Positions 8,365 through 14,099 of a stretch of DNA of 14,099 nucleotides are shown one piece after another (position 1 is the stretch's first letter; each line of letters starts with the position of its first letter). The notes below the pieces were generated by a model. The model was not told the DNA's origin. It ran no database searches and saw nothing but the letters and a program-made list of their open reading frames with translations. The translations under genes were made by a program, and so were the position numbers. This DNA is from Clostridiales bacterium (GTDB taxonomy: Bacteria; Bacillota; Clostridia; Oscillospirales; CAG-382): the NCBI GenBank assembly GCA_003452915.1, contig DMMZ01000019.1, positions 1 to 14,099 on the forward strand, given 5' to 3'.

Positions 8365-8365
8365 C
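8344..8365. repeat. Perfect 22-bp palindrome at the end of glgC
   Basis: The arms GTTTGAAAAC and GTTTTCAAAC flank a central AT, giving perfect two-fold symmetry. The last base coincides with the third position of the glgC TAG stop codon. As RNA it could form a 9-10 bp hairpin with no U tract; as DNA it could be an operator for a dimeric regulator. Confidence 0.75.
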
Positions 8366-9576
8366 TAATTACCTCCTTCCAATTCCTGTAAATATTGTGA
8401 ACTTACATTTATATTATCGGGTATAACTGTCCCGTCCTTAATAATTAACTCTGCACCTACAAGAGTAATTCCGTCAGAAACCTGCTTTATTTTACCGACC
8501 TTTGCTTTAATACCGACAACAGTCTCTCGATCAATTACGGAATAATTGACTTCTGCACCACTCTTAATTATCACTTCGTTTAATAAAACGCTGTCCCTAA
8601 CAACAGCATTTGGTTCGATAGTTACTCCGCCCGAAAGAACAGAATTAATAACCGTTCCATATATTTCACAACCTTCTGTTATTAGAGAATTGCTTATAAC
8701 CGCACTATTTCCTACAAAATGCGGTGGCTCTGCGTAATTACGGGAATAAATTCTCCACGAGCCGTCTTTTAAAGATAATTTTGGACGATCACCAAGTAAA
8801 TCCATATTAGCTTCCCACAGGCTGGAGATTGTACCGACATCCTTCCAATAACCATCGAATTTATATGCAAACAATTTCTCACCGGCGTTTAACATGGCAG
8901 GGATAATATTTTTTCCAAAATCTTTCTCGCTGTTACCATCTGCTTCATCAGCTGAAAGGTATTCAAACAACTTTTCTGTATTAAAAACATAAACTCCCAT
9001 GGATGCCTTTGTACTTTTTGGCACCTTCGGTTTTTCTTCAAATTCGTTAACAGACATATCTTCATTTGTATTCATGATTCCAAATCTGCTGGCTTCCGAA
9101 AGCGGAACATCAAAAACTGCTATTGTACAATCTGCTTCTACTTTTTTATGAAAATCAATCATTGAGCGGTAATCCATTTTATAAATATGGTCACCCGATA
9201 GAATGACAACATATTCTGGTTTGTATTTTTTTATAAAATGCATATTCTGATAAATAGCGTTTGCTGTACCTTTATACCAGTCGGCACGTTTAGAAGCCTG
9301 ATATGGCGGCAGCATCATTACACCACCATAGGTTCTGTCAAGATCCCACGGCTGTCCGTTTCCTATGTATTCATTTAATGCAAGCGGTTGATATTGTGTA
9401 AGCACTCCAACTGTGTCTATACCGGAATTTATACAGTTGGACAACGGGAAATCAATAATTCTGTATTTGCCACCAAAGGGTACAGCAGGCTTGGCAAGCC
9501 CCTCGGTCAACAGATAAAGTCTGCTTCCCTGACCTCCTGCCAATAGCATTGCAACGGCTTCCTTCTTTTTTACCAT
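8365..9576 (-). CDS. glgC: Glucose-1-phosphate adenylyltransferase (ADP-glucose pyrophosphorylase)
   Basis: This 403-residue enzyme makes ADP-glucose from ATP and glucose-1-phosphate, the committed step of bacterial glycogen synthesis. It shows the pyrophosphorylase signature GGQGSRL (14-20), AKPAVPFGGKYRIIDFPLSN (28-47), the metal-binding aspartate D129 in SGDHIYKMDY, the sugar-phosphate site EKP (181-183), YWKDVGTI near residue 250, and a C-terminal left-handed beta-helix with hexapeptide-like turns. All catalytic residues look present, unlike in its neighbour GlgD. The ATG is preceded by AGAAAGGA at a spacing of about eleven bases. It lies 36 bases downstream of glgB. In related Firmicutes the enzyme works as a GlgC/GlgD heteromer with modest allosteric control, and the adjacency here fits that. 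Confidence 0.96.
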   Translation of the reverse strand: MVKKKEAVAMLLAGGQGSRLYLLTEGLAKPAVPFGGKYRIIDFPLSNCINSGIDTVGVLTQYQPLALNEYIGNGQPWDLDRTYGGVMMLPPYQASKRADWYKGTANAIYQNMHFIKKYKPEYVVILSGDHIYKMDYRSMIDFHKKVEADCTIAVFDVPLSEASRFGIMNTNEDMSVNEFEEKPKVPKSTKASMGVYVFNTEKLFEYLSADEADGNSEKDFGKNIIPAMLNAGEKLFAYKFDGYWKDVGTISSLWEANMDLLGDRPKLSLKDGSWRIYSRNYAEPPHFVGNSAVISNSLITEGCEIYGTVINSVLSGGVTIEPNAVVRDSVLLNEVIIKSGAEVNYSVIDRETVVGIKAKVGKIKQVSDGITLVGAELIIKDGTVIPDNINVSSQYLQELEGGN

Positions 9577-9612
9577 AAAAAAGACGTTCCTTTCTATTTT
9601 TATCTAAAAAAT

Positions 9613-11490
9613 TTATTGGTTTGATAAAATTAATGAACCCAGTGGCGAAATATTTACCGCAATTTCATAACAGCCTTTTTGACTCATACTCGCTGTATAA
9701 TCTTTAATTTTTTCTACCGAATTTCCTCCGAAAATATGTGCATTTGAATCAAGCAATACCTTATACAACCCGATTGACGAAACAGGTATAGAATAATTAT
9801 TATACTGCTTGTCTGAGAAATTTAGAATTACGGACAAGCTTTTTCCTGTCTTATCTATCCGCTCATATGCGAATAAATTATCCTCACTTTTATCTGCATA
9901 TATCCATCTAAAACCCTCCGGAGAACGGTCAAGCTCCCACAGAGCAGGAGTTTTTATATAAAGATGATTTAATGTTTTTACATAGTCGCGGAATTTTCTA
10001 TGCATCTCGTATTCAAGCATAAACCATTCAAGCTGTCCCCGTTCGTCCCATTCGCGGAACTGTGCAAATTCGCAACCCATAAACAATAGCTTTTTCCCTG
10101 GGTGTGTCATCATATACGCAAGATACGTTCGTGCAGCAGCAAATTTTTGATTATAATTGCCGAAAGCCTTGTCAACCAACGATTTTTTGCCGTGAACAAC
10201 CTCGTCATGCGAAATAGGTAAAACGAAATTTTCGTTATAAGTGTACATTATCGAGAAATTCATTTTATTATGCTTGAAACTTCTGAAATAAGGATCGGTT
10301 TTCAAATAATCGAGTGTATCGTTCATCCAACCCATGTTCCATTTATAATTAAACCCAAGTCCATTTTTGCTGGTAATACCTACAAAATCGGTCGATTCCT
10401 CGGCTATCATCATGCAGTCGGGGTGATATTTGTCAATTGTAGTATTTAATTTTTTAAAAAATTCTACTGCCTGTAAATTTATATTACTTCCGTCTGGATT
10501 TGGATTCCATTCTCCAGGTTCTTTGTCATAATCAAGATAAAGCATAGAAGCTACCGCATCAATACGAAGTCCATCGATATGATACTTCTCCAGCCAGAAC
10601 AAAGCATTCGAAATCAAAAATGACTGCACCTGTGTTCTGCCGACATCAAAACAGCGTGTTCCCCAGGAACGATTTTCCATACGGTCTATTCCCTGATATT
10701 CATATAACGGAGAACCATCAAATTCATATAACCCATGTGCGTCTTTTGGAAAATGAGCTGGAACCCAATCTAGAATAACACCAATTCCTTCTGAATGCAT
10801 TATGTCAATAAATTCCATAAAATCATACGGATTCCCATGCCTTGAGGTCGGCGCATAATAACCGCAAATCTGATATCCCCAGCTTCCATCGAATGGATGC
10901 TCTGCAACAGGCATAAGTTCTATATGAGTATAACCCATTTCTTTTATATACTTGCAAAGTTGGTTTGCTAATTCTCTATAAGTCAAATAACTCCCATCAA
11001 AATTTTTTTTCCAAGAACCGAGATGAACCTCGTATATATTTATTGGTTTTGGGAGCATAATATCATTATGCAAAAAAGAAATTATTTCTTTTCGCTTTGC
11101 TAAATATTTGTTGTCGGTCCAGTTATAACCCTCTATATCGAAAAAGAGCGAAGCGGTATTCATTAATGTCTCGGAATAAAATGCAAAAGGATCCGATTTA
11201 AAATTTCTAACACCATCACGCTCAATTATATATTTATATTTAAAATTCTGATAATTTGAAACTACCTTGTTTGTTAAAAGAAAGCTCCATATACCGCCGT
11301 CATCATTCTTTGTCATAGGTATGCTAGTGTCCCAATTGTTAAAATCCCCTGCCAAATATACCACATCGGCTTTCGGTGCCCAAACCCTGAAGACAATTCC
11401 ATCCTTAACCTTATGAACACCTAAATAATCAAATGAACGGAAGTTGCTTCCGTGATGAAACAAATATTCAGCATACCCGTCCTTCTTCAT
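9613..11490 (-). CDS. glgB: 1,4-alpha-glucan branching enzyme
   Basis: This GH13 branching enzyme cuts alpha-1,4 chains and rejoins them as alpha-1,6 branches. The ATG at 11488-11490 is chosen because GGAGG (11496-11500) lies five bases upstream, giving 625 residues. A frame extending nine codons further has no site. Residues 31 to about 120 form a CBM48 module (VFRVWAPKADVVYLAGDFNNWD). The barrel carries DWVPAHF (241-247), the nucleophile D311 in DGLRIDAVASMLYLDY, the acid/base E364 in MIAEES, and D429 in LPISHDEVVHGKKS, all typical of GlgB. The length fits the short form without the extra N1 domain of the E. coli protein. It is the first gene of the glycogen operon, 130 bases after the Nudix gene. 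Confidence 0.96.
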   Translation of the reverse strand: MKKDGYAEYLFHHGSNFRSFDYLGVHKVKDGIVFRVWAPKADVVYLAGDFNNWDTSIPMTKNDDGGIWSFLLTNKVVSNYQNFKYKYIIERDGVRNFKSDPFAFYSETLMNTASLFFDIEGYNWTDNKYLAKRKEIISFLHNDIMLPKPINIYEVHLGSWKKNFDGSYLTYRELANQLCKYIKEMGYTHIELMPVAEHPFDGSWGYQICGYYAPTSRHGNPYDFMEFIDIMHSEGIGVILDWVPAHFPKDAHGLYEFDGSPLYEYQGIDRMENRSWGTRCFDVGRTQVQSFLISNALFWLEKYHIDGLRIDAVASMLYLDYDKEPGEWNPNPDGSNINLQAVEFFKKLNTTIDKYHPDCMMIAEESTDFVGITSKNGLGFNYKWNMGWMNDTLDYLKTDPYFRSFKHNKMNFSIMYTYNENFVLPISHDEVVHGKKSLVDKAFGNYNQKFAAARTYLAYMMTHPGKKLLFMGCEFAQFREWDERGQLEWFMLEYEMHRKFRDYVKTLNHLYIKTPALWELDRSPEGFRWIYADKSEDNLFAYERIDKTGKSLSVILNFSDKQYNNYSIPVSSIGLYKVLLDSNAHIFGGNSVEKIKDYTASMSQKGCYEIAVNISPLGSLILSNQ

Positions 11491-11541
11491 AAAAACCTCC
11501 ATGCAACTTATAGGCACAAATTAGAAAAAATAATTTATGTA

Positions 11542-11570
11542 CGTAAATGTTGAACTTCTATACGTGTCAA
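11542..11570 (-). promoter_or_regulatory. Possible promoter upstream of glgB
   Basis: On the minus strand a perfect TTGACA (11565-11570) is followed, 17 bases later, by TTTACG (11542-11547), a poor -10 match (three of six). If used, it would probably need an activator. The operon could instead be read from the promoter upstream of the small membrane protein, because no terminator is visible after the Nudix gene. Confidence 0.35.
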
Positions 11571-11582
11571 TGCACTTCTATA
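11551..11582. repeat. Two 12-bp direct repeats 20 bp apart upstream of glgB
   Basis: Plus-strand copies TGAACTTCTATA (11551-11562) and TGCACTTCTATA (11571-11582) differ at one base and start exactly 20 bp apart, about two helical turns. The TTGACA box lies between them. This is the layout of a tandem regulator binding site, though no named regulator motif is recognised. Confidence 0.5.
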
Positions 11583-11620
11583 AATTTTTTCACGCTACAA
11601 CCCTTTTTTATCATTATTTT

Positions 11621-12064
11621 TCATTCTAATTTCTTCAATATGCACTTTAACTCATACAAAGCAGTTTTGTTGGAATCCCAACGTAGTATTTTACAGGCTT
11701 CGTCGTAAGAGAGCCAATGGCATTCTATATGTTCATGTGACAAAACTATTTCTTCGTTACATTCGAATGCAAAACTATGTTCGGGGACAACATAAATATT
11801 CGATGACCAGTTTTTAAGATATCGTTCCGGAAATATATCTGTAGGGATATAGCACATTGAAGTAAGTTGAGTAATATTATGAGTCATTATCCCCGCTTCT
11901 TCAAATACTTCACGTTTTGCTGCTTCAATCGGTGTTTCGCTATCCTCTCCGCCACCTGCGATGAATTGCCATTGATCAAAATCTGAGCGATGCATGACGC
12001 AGAAGTAAGAGATTTTATTAATTATTTTATACGGAATCGCAAGTATTTGAAAAGGCGCTCTCAT
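11621..12064 (-). CDS. Nudix hydrolase, NudB-like
   Basis: This 147-residue protein carries a complete Nudix box: G37, E43, R51, E52, E55, E56 and G58 match the G-x5-E-x7-RE-x2-EE-x-G pattern. These residues bind the metal and catalyse hydrolysis of a nucleoside-diphosphate-linked substrate. The C-terminal half (WSSNIYVVPE, then HIECHWLSYDEA and WDSNKTALYEL) resembles dihydroneopterin-triphosphate/dATP pyrophosphatase of the NudB type, so that activity is a reasonable guess but not proven. AGAAAGGA lies about six bases before the ATG. It sits 30 bases after the small membrane protein gene and 130 bases before glgB, so it may share a transcript with either. A link to ADP-glucose turnover is conceivable from position only. 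Confidence 0.85.
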   Translation of the reverse strand: MRAPFQILAIPYKIINKISYFCVMHRSDFDQWQFIAGGGEDSETPIEAAKREVFEEAGIMTHNITQLTSMCYIPTDIFPERYLKNWSSNIYVVPEHSFAFECNEEIVLSHEHIECHWLSYDEACKILRWDSNKTALYELKCILKKLE

Positions 12065-12094
12065 AAACTATCCTTTCTCATTGTTTTAACAAAA

Positions 12095-12277
12095 TTATTG
12101 CTGTTCTTCATTTTCATCTGATGTATATGCATAATATTCAGCATAATCCTCAGCATCGGTAATATATGGTATATTTCCTCCCTTTATCGCACTTATTAGA
12201 GCAACAACAATTCCAAGTAAAACCACAAGCGAAATTATTTGTGTCAGCCTATCCATAATTTTTCCCGATATTTGCAT
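12095..12277 (-). CDS. Small single-pass membrane protein, unknown function
   Basis: A 60-residue protein starting at the ATG at 12275-12277 is proposed. It has a short basic N-terminus (MQISGKIMDR), one hydrophobic helix at about 12-31 (TQIISLVVLLGIVVALISAI), and an acidic, tyrosine-rich tail (ITDAEDYAEYYAYTSDENEE). The charge pattern suggests the N-terminus inside and the tail outside. The frame extends upstream to a TTG at 12358, but that TTG is the -35 box of a strong promoter, so the longer 87-residue version is unlikely. GGAAGGG lies about eleven bases before the chosen ATG; a second ATG at 12254-12256 is possible. I do not recognise the family. It is the first gene of the minus-strand unit and precedes the Nudix gene by 30 bases. 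Confidence 0.6.
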   Translation of the reverse strand: MQISGKIMDRLTQIISLVVLLGIVVALISAIKGGNIPYITDAEDYAEYYAYTSDENEEQQ

Positions 12278-12329
12278 TAATTTTATTTCCCTTCCAGTAT
12301 TTACCTTTTTATGCCAACTAGCTACCTTA

Positions 12330-12358
12330 ATAATATCATTATTACCTTTTTGGGTCAA
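12330..12358 (-). promoter_or_regulatory. Sigma-A promoter of the minus-strand unit
   Basis: TTGACC (12353-12358) and TATTAT (12330-12335) match consensus at five of six positions each, with an ideal 17-base spacer. Transcription would start near 12323, upstream of the small membrane protein. No terminator is visible before glgB, so read-through into the glycogen operon is possible. Confidence 0.75.
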
Positions 12359-12437
12359 TAGTATTTTCTTCTTTTAATAAAAGTTTAACTTGTTTTTATT
12401 TTAAAAACGCCTCTTTTGTATTTTTTTGCTAAAACTA

Positions 12438-12466
12438 TTTACAAAGTGAAAAATATATGTTATATT
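12438..12466 (+). promoter_or_regulatory. Sigma-A promoter of rpsO
   Basis: TTTACA (12438-12443) and TATATT (12461-12466) each match consensus at five of six positions with a 17-base spacer. The start would be near 12473, giving a 5' leader of about 135 bases. Together with the divergent promoter at 12330-12358, this accounts for most of the gene-free stretch 12278-12607. The 79 bases between the two -35 boxes are very AT-rich and show no further clear signal. Confidence 0.75.
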
Positions 12467-12472
12467 AAATGT

Positions 12473-12607
12473 TGCACATCTTTATATATGAAAAAGATGT
12501 CTAGGTAAGGCTCAGTTTTGGGGTTATTTGGAGCTTTTATGCTTCTTTTCACCTTCCCTTTGCTTGGTTTTACCATTAAAAATAACATACGGAGGTGAAC
12601 AAAGACT
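12473..12607 (+). promoter_or_regulatory. Structured rpsO leader with anti-Shine-Dalgarno segment
   Basis: The leader contains an 8-bp hairpin (ACATCTTT 12476-12483 with AAAGATGT 12493-12500), GGTAA 12504-12508 facing TTACC 12570-12574, and GGAGC/GCTTC (12530-12545). TTCACCTTCC (12548-12557) can pair with the ribosome binding site GGAGGTGAA (12591-12599) over nine base pairs with one bulged U. S15 is known to repress its own mRNA in several bacteria through unrelated leader folds, so autoregulation is a fair inference. Confidence 0.55.
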
Positions 12608-12874
12608 ATGTTGTTAAAGGATGAAAAGCAAAAAATCATTACTGCATATGCAGTACATGAAGGTGACACAGGATCGCCTGAGGTTCAGGTTGCAATTCTT
12701 ACCACAAGAATCAATCAGCTCACAGAGCATCTTAAGGTCAACAAAAAGGACCATCATTCACGCAGAGGTCTTCTTCAGATGGTAGGTAAGAGGAGAAAGT
12801 TTCTTAACTATCTTATGAAGAACGATATTAACCGCTATCGTGAAATAATCGAGCGTTTGAACATCAGAAAGTAA
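12608..12874 (+). CDS. rpsO: 30S ribosomal protein S15
   Basis: This 88-residue protein is the standard length for bacterial S15, an early-binding protein of the small subunit that contacts a 16S rRNA three-way junction and helps form a bridge to the large subunit. The conserved segments are clear: GDTGSPEVQVAILTTRINQLTEHL, then KKDHHSRRGLL, then GKRRKFLNYL and a lysine/arginine-rich end. The full GGAGGTGA ribosome binding site starts 17 bases before the ATG, a slightly long spacing. It has its own promoter and a structured leader. A hairpin terminator follows, and then pnp on the same strand, which is the usual rpsO-pnp arrangement. Confidence 0.98.
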   Translation: MLLKDEKQKIITAYAVHEGDTGSPEVQVAILTTRINQLTEHLKVNKKDHHSRRGLLQMVGKRRKFLNYLMKNDINRYREIIERLNIRK

Positions 12875-12882
12875 CAATCGAT

Positions 12883-12922
12883 AAAGGGCGGGAGATAACC
12901 TCCCGCTCTTTAAAAATTTTTT
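12883..12922 (+). terminator. Intrinsic terminator after rpsO
   Basis: A 12-bp stem (12883-12894 with 12900-12911, one G-U pair, GC-rich core GCGGGAG/CTCCCGC) with a five-base ATAAC loop is followed by five A and then six T (12917-12922). The A5 between the stem and the T run makes it less than ideal, so partial read-through into pnp is likely. Confidence 0.7.
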
Positions 12923-12944
12923 GGTTTATTATGAAGTTACAGGC

Positions 12945-13007
12945 GGTTTAGCAGTTAAAAAAATATTCAAAATCTAAGATTTTAAATATTTTTTTAAGTG
13001 TTAAACC
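12945..13007 (+). promoter_or_regulatory. Long AT-rich hairpin between rpsO and pnp
   Basis: Arms pair as GGTTTA (12945-12950) with TAAACC (13002-13007), a perfect 13-bp segment (12955-12967 with 12985-12997), and AAAATC with GATTTT (12969-12974, 12978-12983) around a TAA loop. That is 25 base pairs broken by one 4x4 internal loop and one C/A mismatch. In E. coli the pnp leader has an RNase III-cut hairpin used for autoregulation; an analogous role is inferred here. Confidence 0.7.
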
Positions 13008-13019
13008 ACAGAGCTTGTA

Positions 13020-13060
13020 TCTTCCTTAAAAATTATTTTTTTGAAAGACAGAAAGGAAGA
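13020..13060 (+). promoter_or_regulatory. Hairpin masking the pnp ribosome binding site
   Basis: TCTTCCTT (13020-13027) is the exact complement of AAGGAAGA (13053-13060), which contains the pnp ribosome binding site. The 25-base loop can itself fold through AAAAA/TTTTT. If formed, this would hide the start region of pnp. Confidence 0.55.
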
Positions 13061-13065
13061 AAAAA

Positions 13066-14099
13066 ATGTTTGAGAATTTTAAAAAGTTCAGTTATGAACT
13101 AGCCGGCAGACCGTTAGTAATCGAAACCGGAAAAATTGCACAGCTTTCAAACGGCTCGTGCCTTGTTCGCTATGGCGAAACAGTTGTGCTTGCAAACGCA
13201 TCCGCATCCGCTTCCCCAAGAGACGGCATAGATTTTTTACCGTTATCGGTAGATTTTGAAGAAAGACTATATGCGGCAGGTAAAATTCCAGGAAGTTGGA
13301 ACCGTCGCGAGGGACGTCCTTCTGACAAGGCTATACTTGCGTCCCGTGTTATTGACAGATCAATCCGTCCTTTGTTTCCAAAGGATCTTCGTAACGATAT
13401 CGTTTTATCACTCACCGTTATGTCGGTTGACCCTGATTGTTCTCCTGAAATAGCGGCAATGATTGGTTCCTCCATCGCTCTGACGATTTCTGATATTCCG
13501 TGGAACGGACCTATCGCAGGTCTTTTTGTAGGAATAGTAGACGGTGAAATTGTAATAAACCCAACTGCCGAACAGCGTGAAAAAAGCACCCTCGAGCTAA
13601 CTGTCTCATCATCGAAAAATAAAGTAGTTATGATTGAAGCAGGCGCAAACGAGATTGATGATGACACTATGTTTGATGCTATAATGCTGGCTCATAACAC
13701 GATAACTCCATTAATCAATTTTATCGAGAGCATTCAAAAAGAAATCGGCAAACCTAAGTTTGCATATGATTCCTGCGATATTGATCATGATATGTTTGAT
13801 AAGATTTCTGCTTTAGTTTCCGAGGATGTAAAGTCAGCACTTAACACTGATGACAAGCGTATTCGCGATGATAGACTTAAACCTGTTTATGATAAGGTTT
13901 TCGAAGCACTTGAAGAGGAATATCCTAATAGTAAGGCAATGATTAACGAATGTATGTACAAGCTGCAAAAGCAGATCGTTCGCCGTTGGTTACTTGACGA
14001 GCAGAGACGAGTTGACGGAAGAAGAATGGATGAAATTCGTCCACTTGCTGCTGAAGTTACTCTCCTCCCGAGAACACACGGCTCTGGTATGTTTACCAG
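13066..14099 (+). CDS. pnp: Polyribonucleotide nucleotidyltransferase (PNPase), 5' part
   Basis: The frame opens at ATG 13066 after AAGGAAG and runs without a stop to the window edge, giving 344 complete codons, about half of a normal PNPase of roughly 700 residues. PNPase is a trimeric, phosphate-dependent 3'-to-5' exoribonuclease. The first RNase PH-like domain is visible (GRPLVIETGKIAQLSNGSCLVRYGETVVL, FEERLYAAGKIPGSWNRREGRPS, SRVIDRSIRPLFP). The helical middle region follows, then the start of the second RNase PH-like domain at VDGRRMDEIRPL and RTHGSGMFT. The KH and S1 RNA-binding domains would lie outside the window. It follows rpsO, separated by a terminator and two leader hairpins that suggest post-transcriptional control. 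Confidence 0.97.
   Translation, partial: MFENFKKFSYELAGRPLVIETGKIAQLSNGSCLVRYGETVVLANASASASPRDGIDFLPLSVDFEERLYAAGKIPGSWNRREGRPSDKAILASRVIDRSIRPLFPKDLRNDIVLSLTVMSVDPDCSPEIAAMIGSSIALTISDIPWNGPIAGLFVGIVDGEIVINPTAEQREKSTLELTVSSSKNKVVMIEAGANEIDDDTMFDAIMLAHNTITPLINFIESIQKEIGKPKFAYDSCDIDHDMFDKISALVSEDVKSALNTDDKRIRDDRLKPVYDKVFEALEEEYPNSKAMINECMYKLQKQIVRRWLLDEQRRVDGRRMDEIRPLAAEVTLLPRTHGSGMFT

Noticed and set aside
8344..8365. Palindrome as a CcpA cre site
   Set aside because: The arms look cre-like (TGAAAAC/GTTTTCA) but the centre is AT rather than CG and the spacing is 16 rather than 14 bases, so it does not fit the cre consensus.
11528..11565. Sigma-E-type sporulation promoter upstream of glgB
   Set aside because: CATAAATT resembles a sigma-E -10 box, and Bacillus glgBCDAP is sigma-E dependent, but no proper -35 element is found at the right spacing.
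12278..12358. 87-codon version of the small membrane protein starting at TTG 12358
   Set aside because: The TTG is part of a near-consensus -35 box with a matching -10 inside the frame, so the transcript would start downstream of it.
13170..13667. 165-codon open frame on the minus strand
   Set aside because: Lies wholly inside pnp in antisense, serine/isoleucine-rich low-complexity translation, no ribosome binding site or family resemblance; pnp itself is unmistakable.
1..14099. CRISPR arrays, tRNA or rRNA genes, insertion sequences
   Set aside because: No regular spaced repeats, no cloverleaf-like or rRNA segments, and no transposase or terminal inverted repeats were seen.

Overview
The window is AT-rich DNA from a low-GC Gram-positive bacterium, most likely a gut- or rumen-type Clostridia member (Ruminococcaceae/Oscillospiraceae-like). 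The reasons are strong GGAGG-type ribosome binding sites, a paired GlgC/GlgD ADP-glucose pyrophosphorylase (a Firmicutes trait), and Firmicutes-like RpsO and PNPase. Taxonomy is inferred from gene content only; no search was run.

Layout. Two divergent transcription units meet near 12360-12440. To the left, on the minus strand, lie a short single-pass membrane protein, a Nudix hydrolase, and then a complete glycogen operon in the order glgB-glgC-glgD-glgA-glgP (11490 down to 3194). After these come a small unknown ORF with a disrupted start region, a GH13 neopullulanase-like amylase with its own promoter, an AAC(3)-family acetyltransferase that overlaps the amylase end, and the first 27 codons of a TTG-started phosphotransferase-like gene cut by the window edge. 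To the right, on the plus strand, are rpsO and the 5' half of pnp.

How the genes work together. GlgC, probably with the degenerate partner GlgD, makes ADP-glucose. GlgA polymerises it and GlgB adds alpha-1,6 branches. GlgP phosphorolyses the outer chains and the GH13 enzyme may process branched limit dextrins, since no glgX-type debranching gene is seen here. The rpsO-pnp unit links ribosome assembly and RNA turnover.

Most interesting non-coding signals. (1) The rpsO leader holds a near-perfect anti-Shine-Dalgarno segment. (2) The rpsO-pnp gap holds a long AT-rich hairpin of about 25 bp plus a second 8-bp stem that masks the pnp ribosome binding site, which looks like an autoregulatory layout. 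(3) The glgC-glgD gap is the only long gap inside the glg operon and carries a perfect 22-bp palindrome plus several competing GC-rich hairpins. (4) Two 12-bp direct repeats exactly 20 bp apart surround a TTGACA box upstream of glgB. (5) A small ORF upstream of the amylase gene becomes a clean 83-codon gene with a perfect ribosome binding site if one A is removed from an A5 run. No mobile elements, tRNAs, rRNAs or CRISPR arrays were seen.
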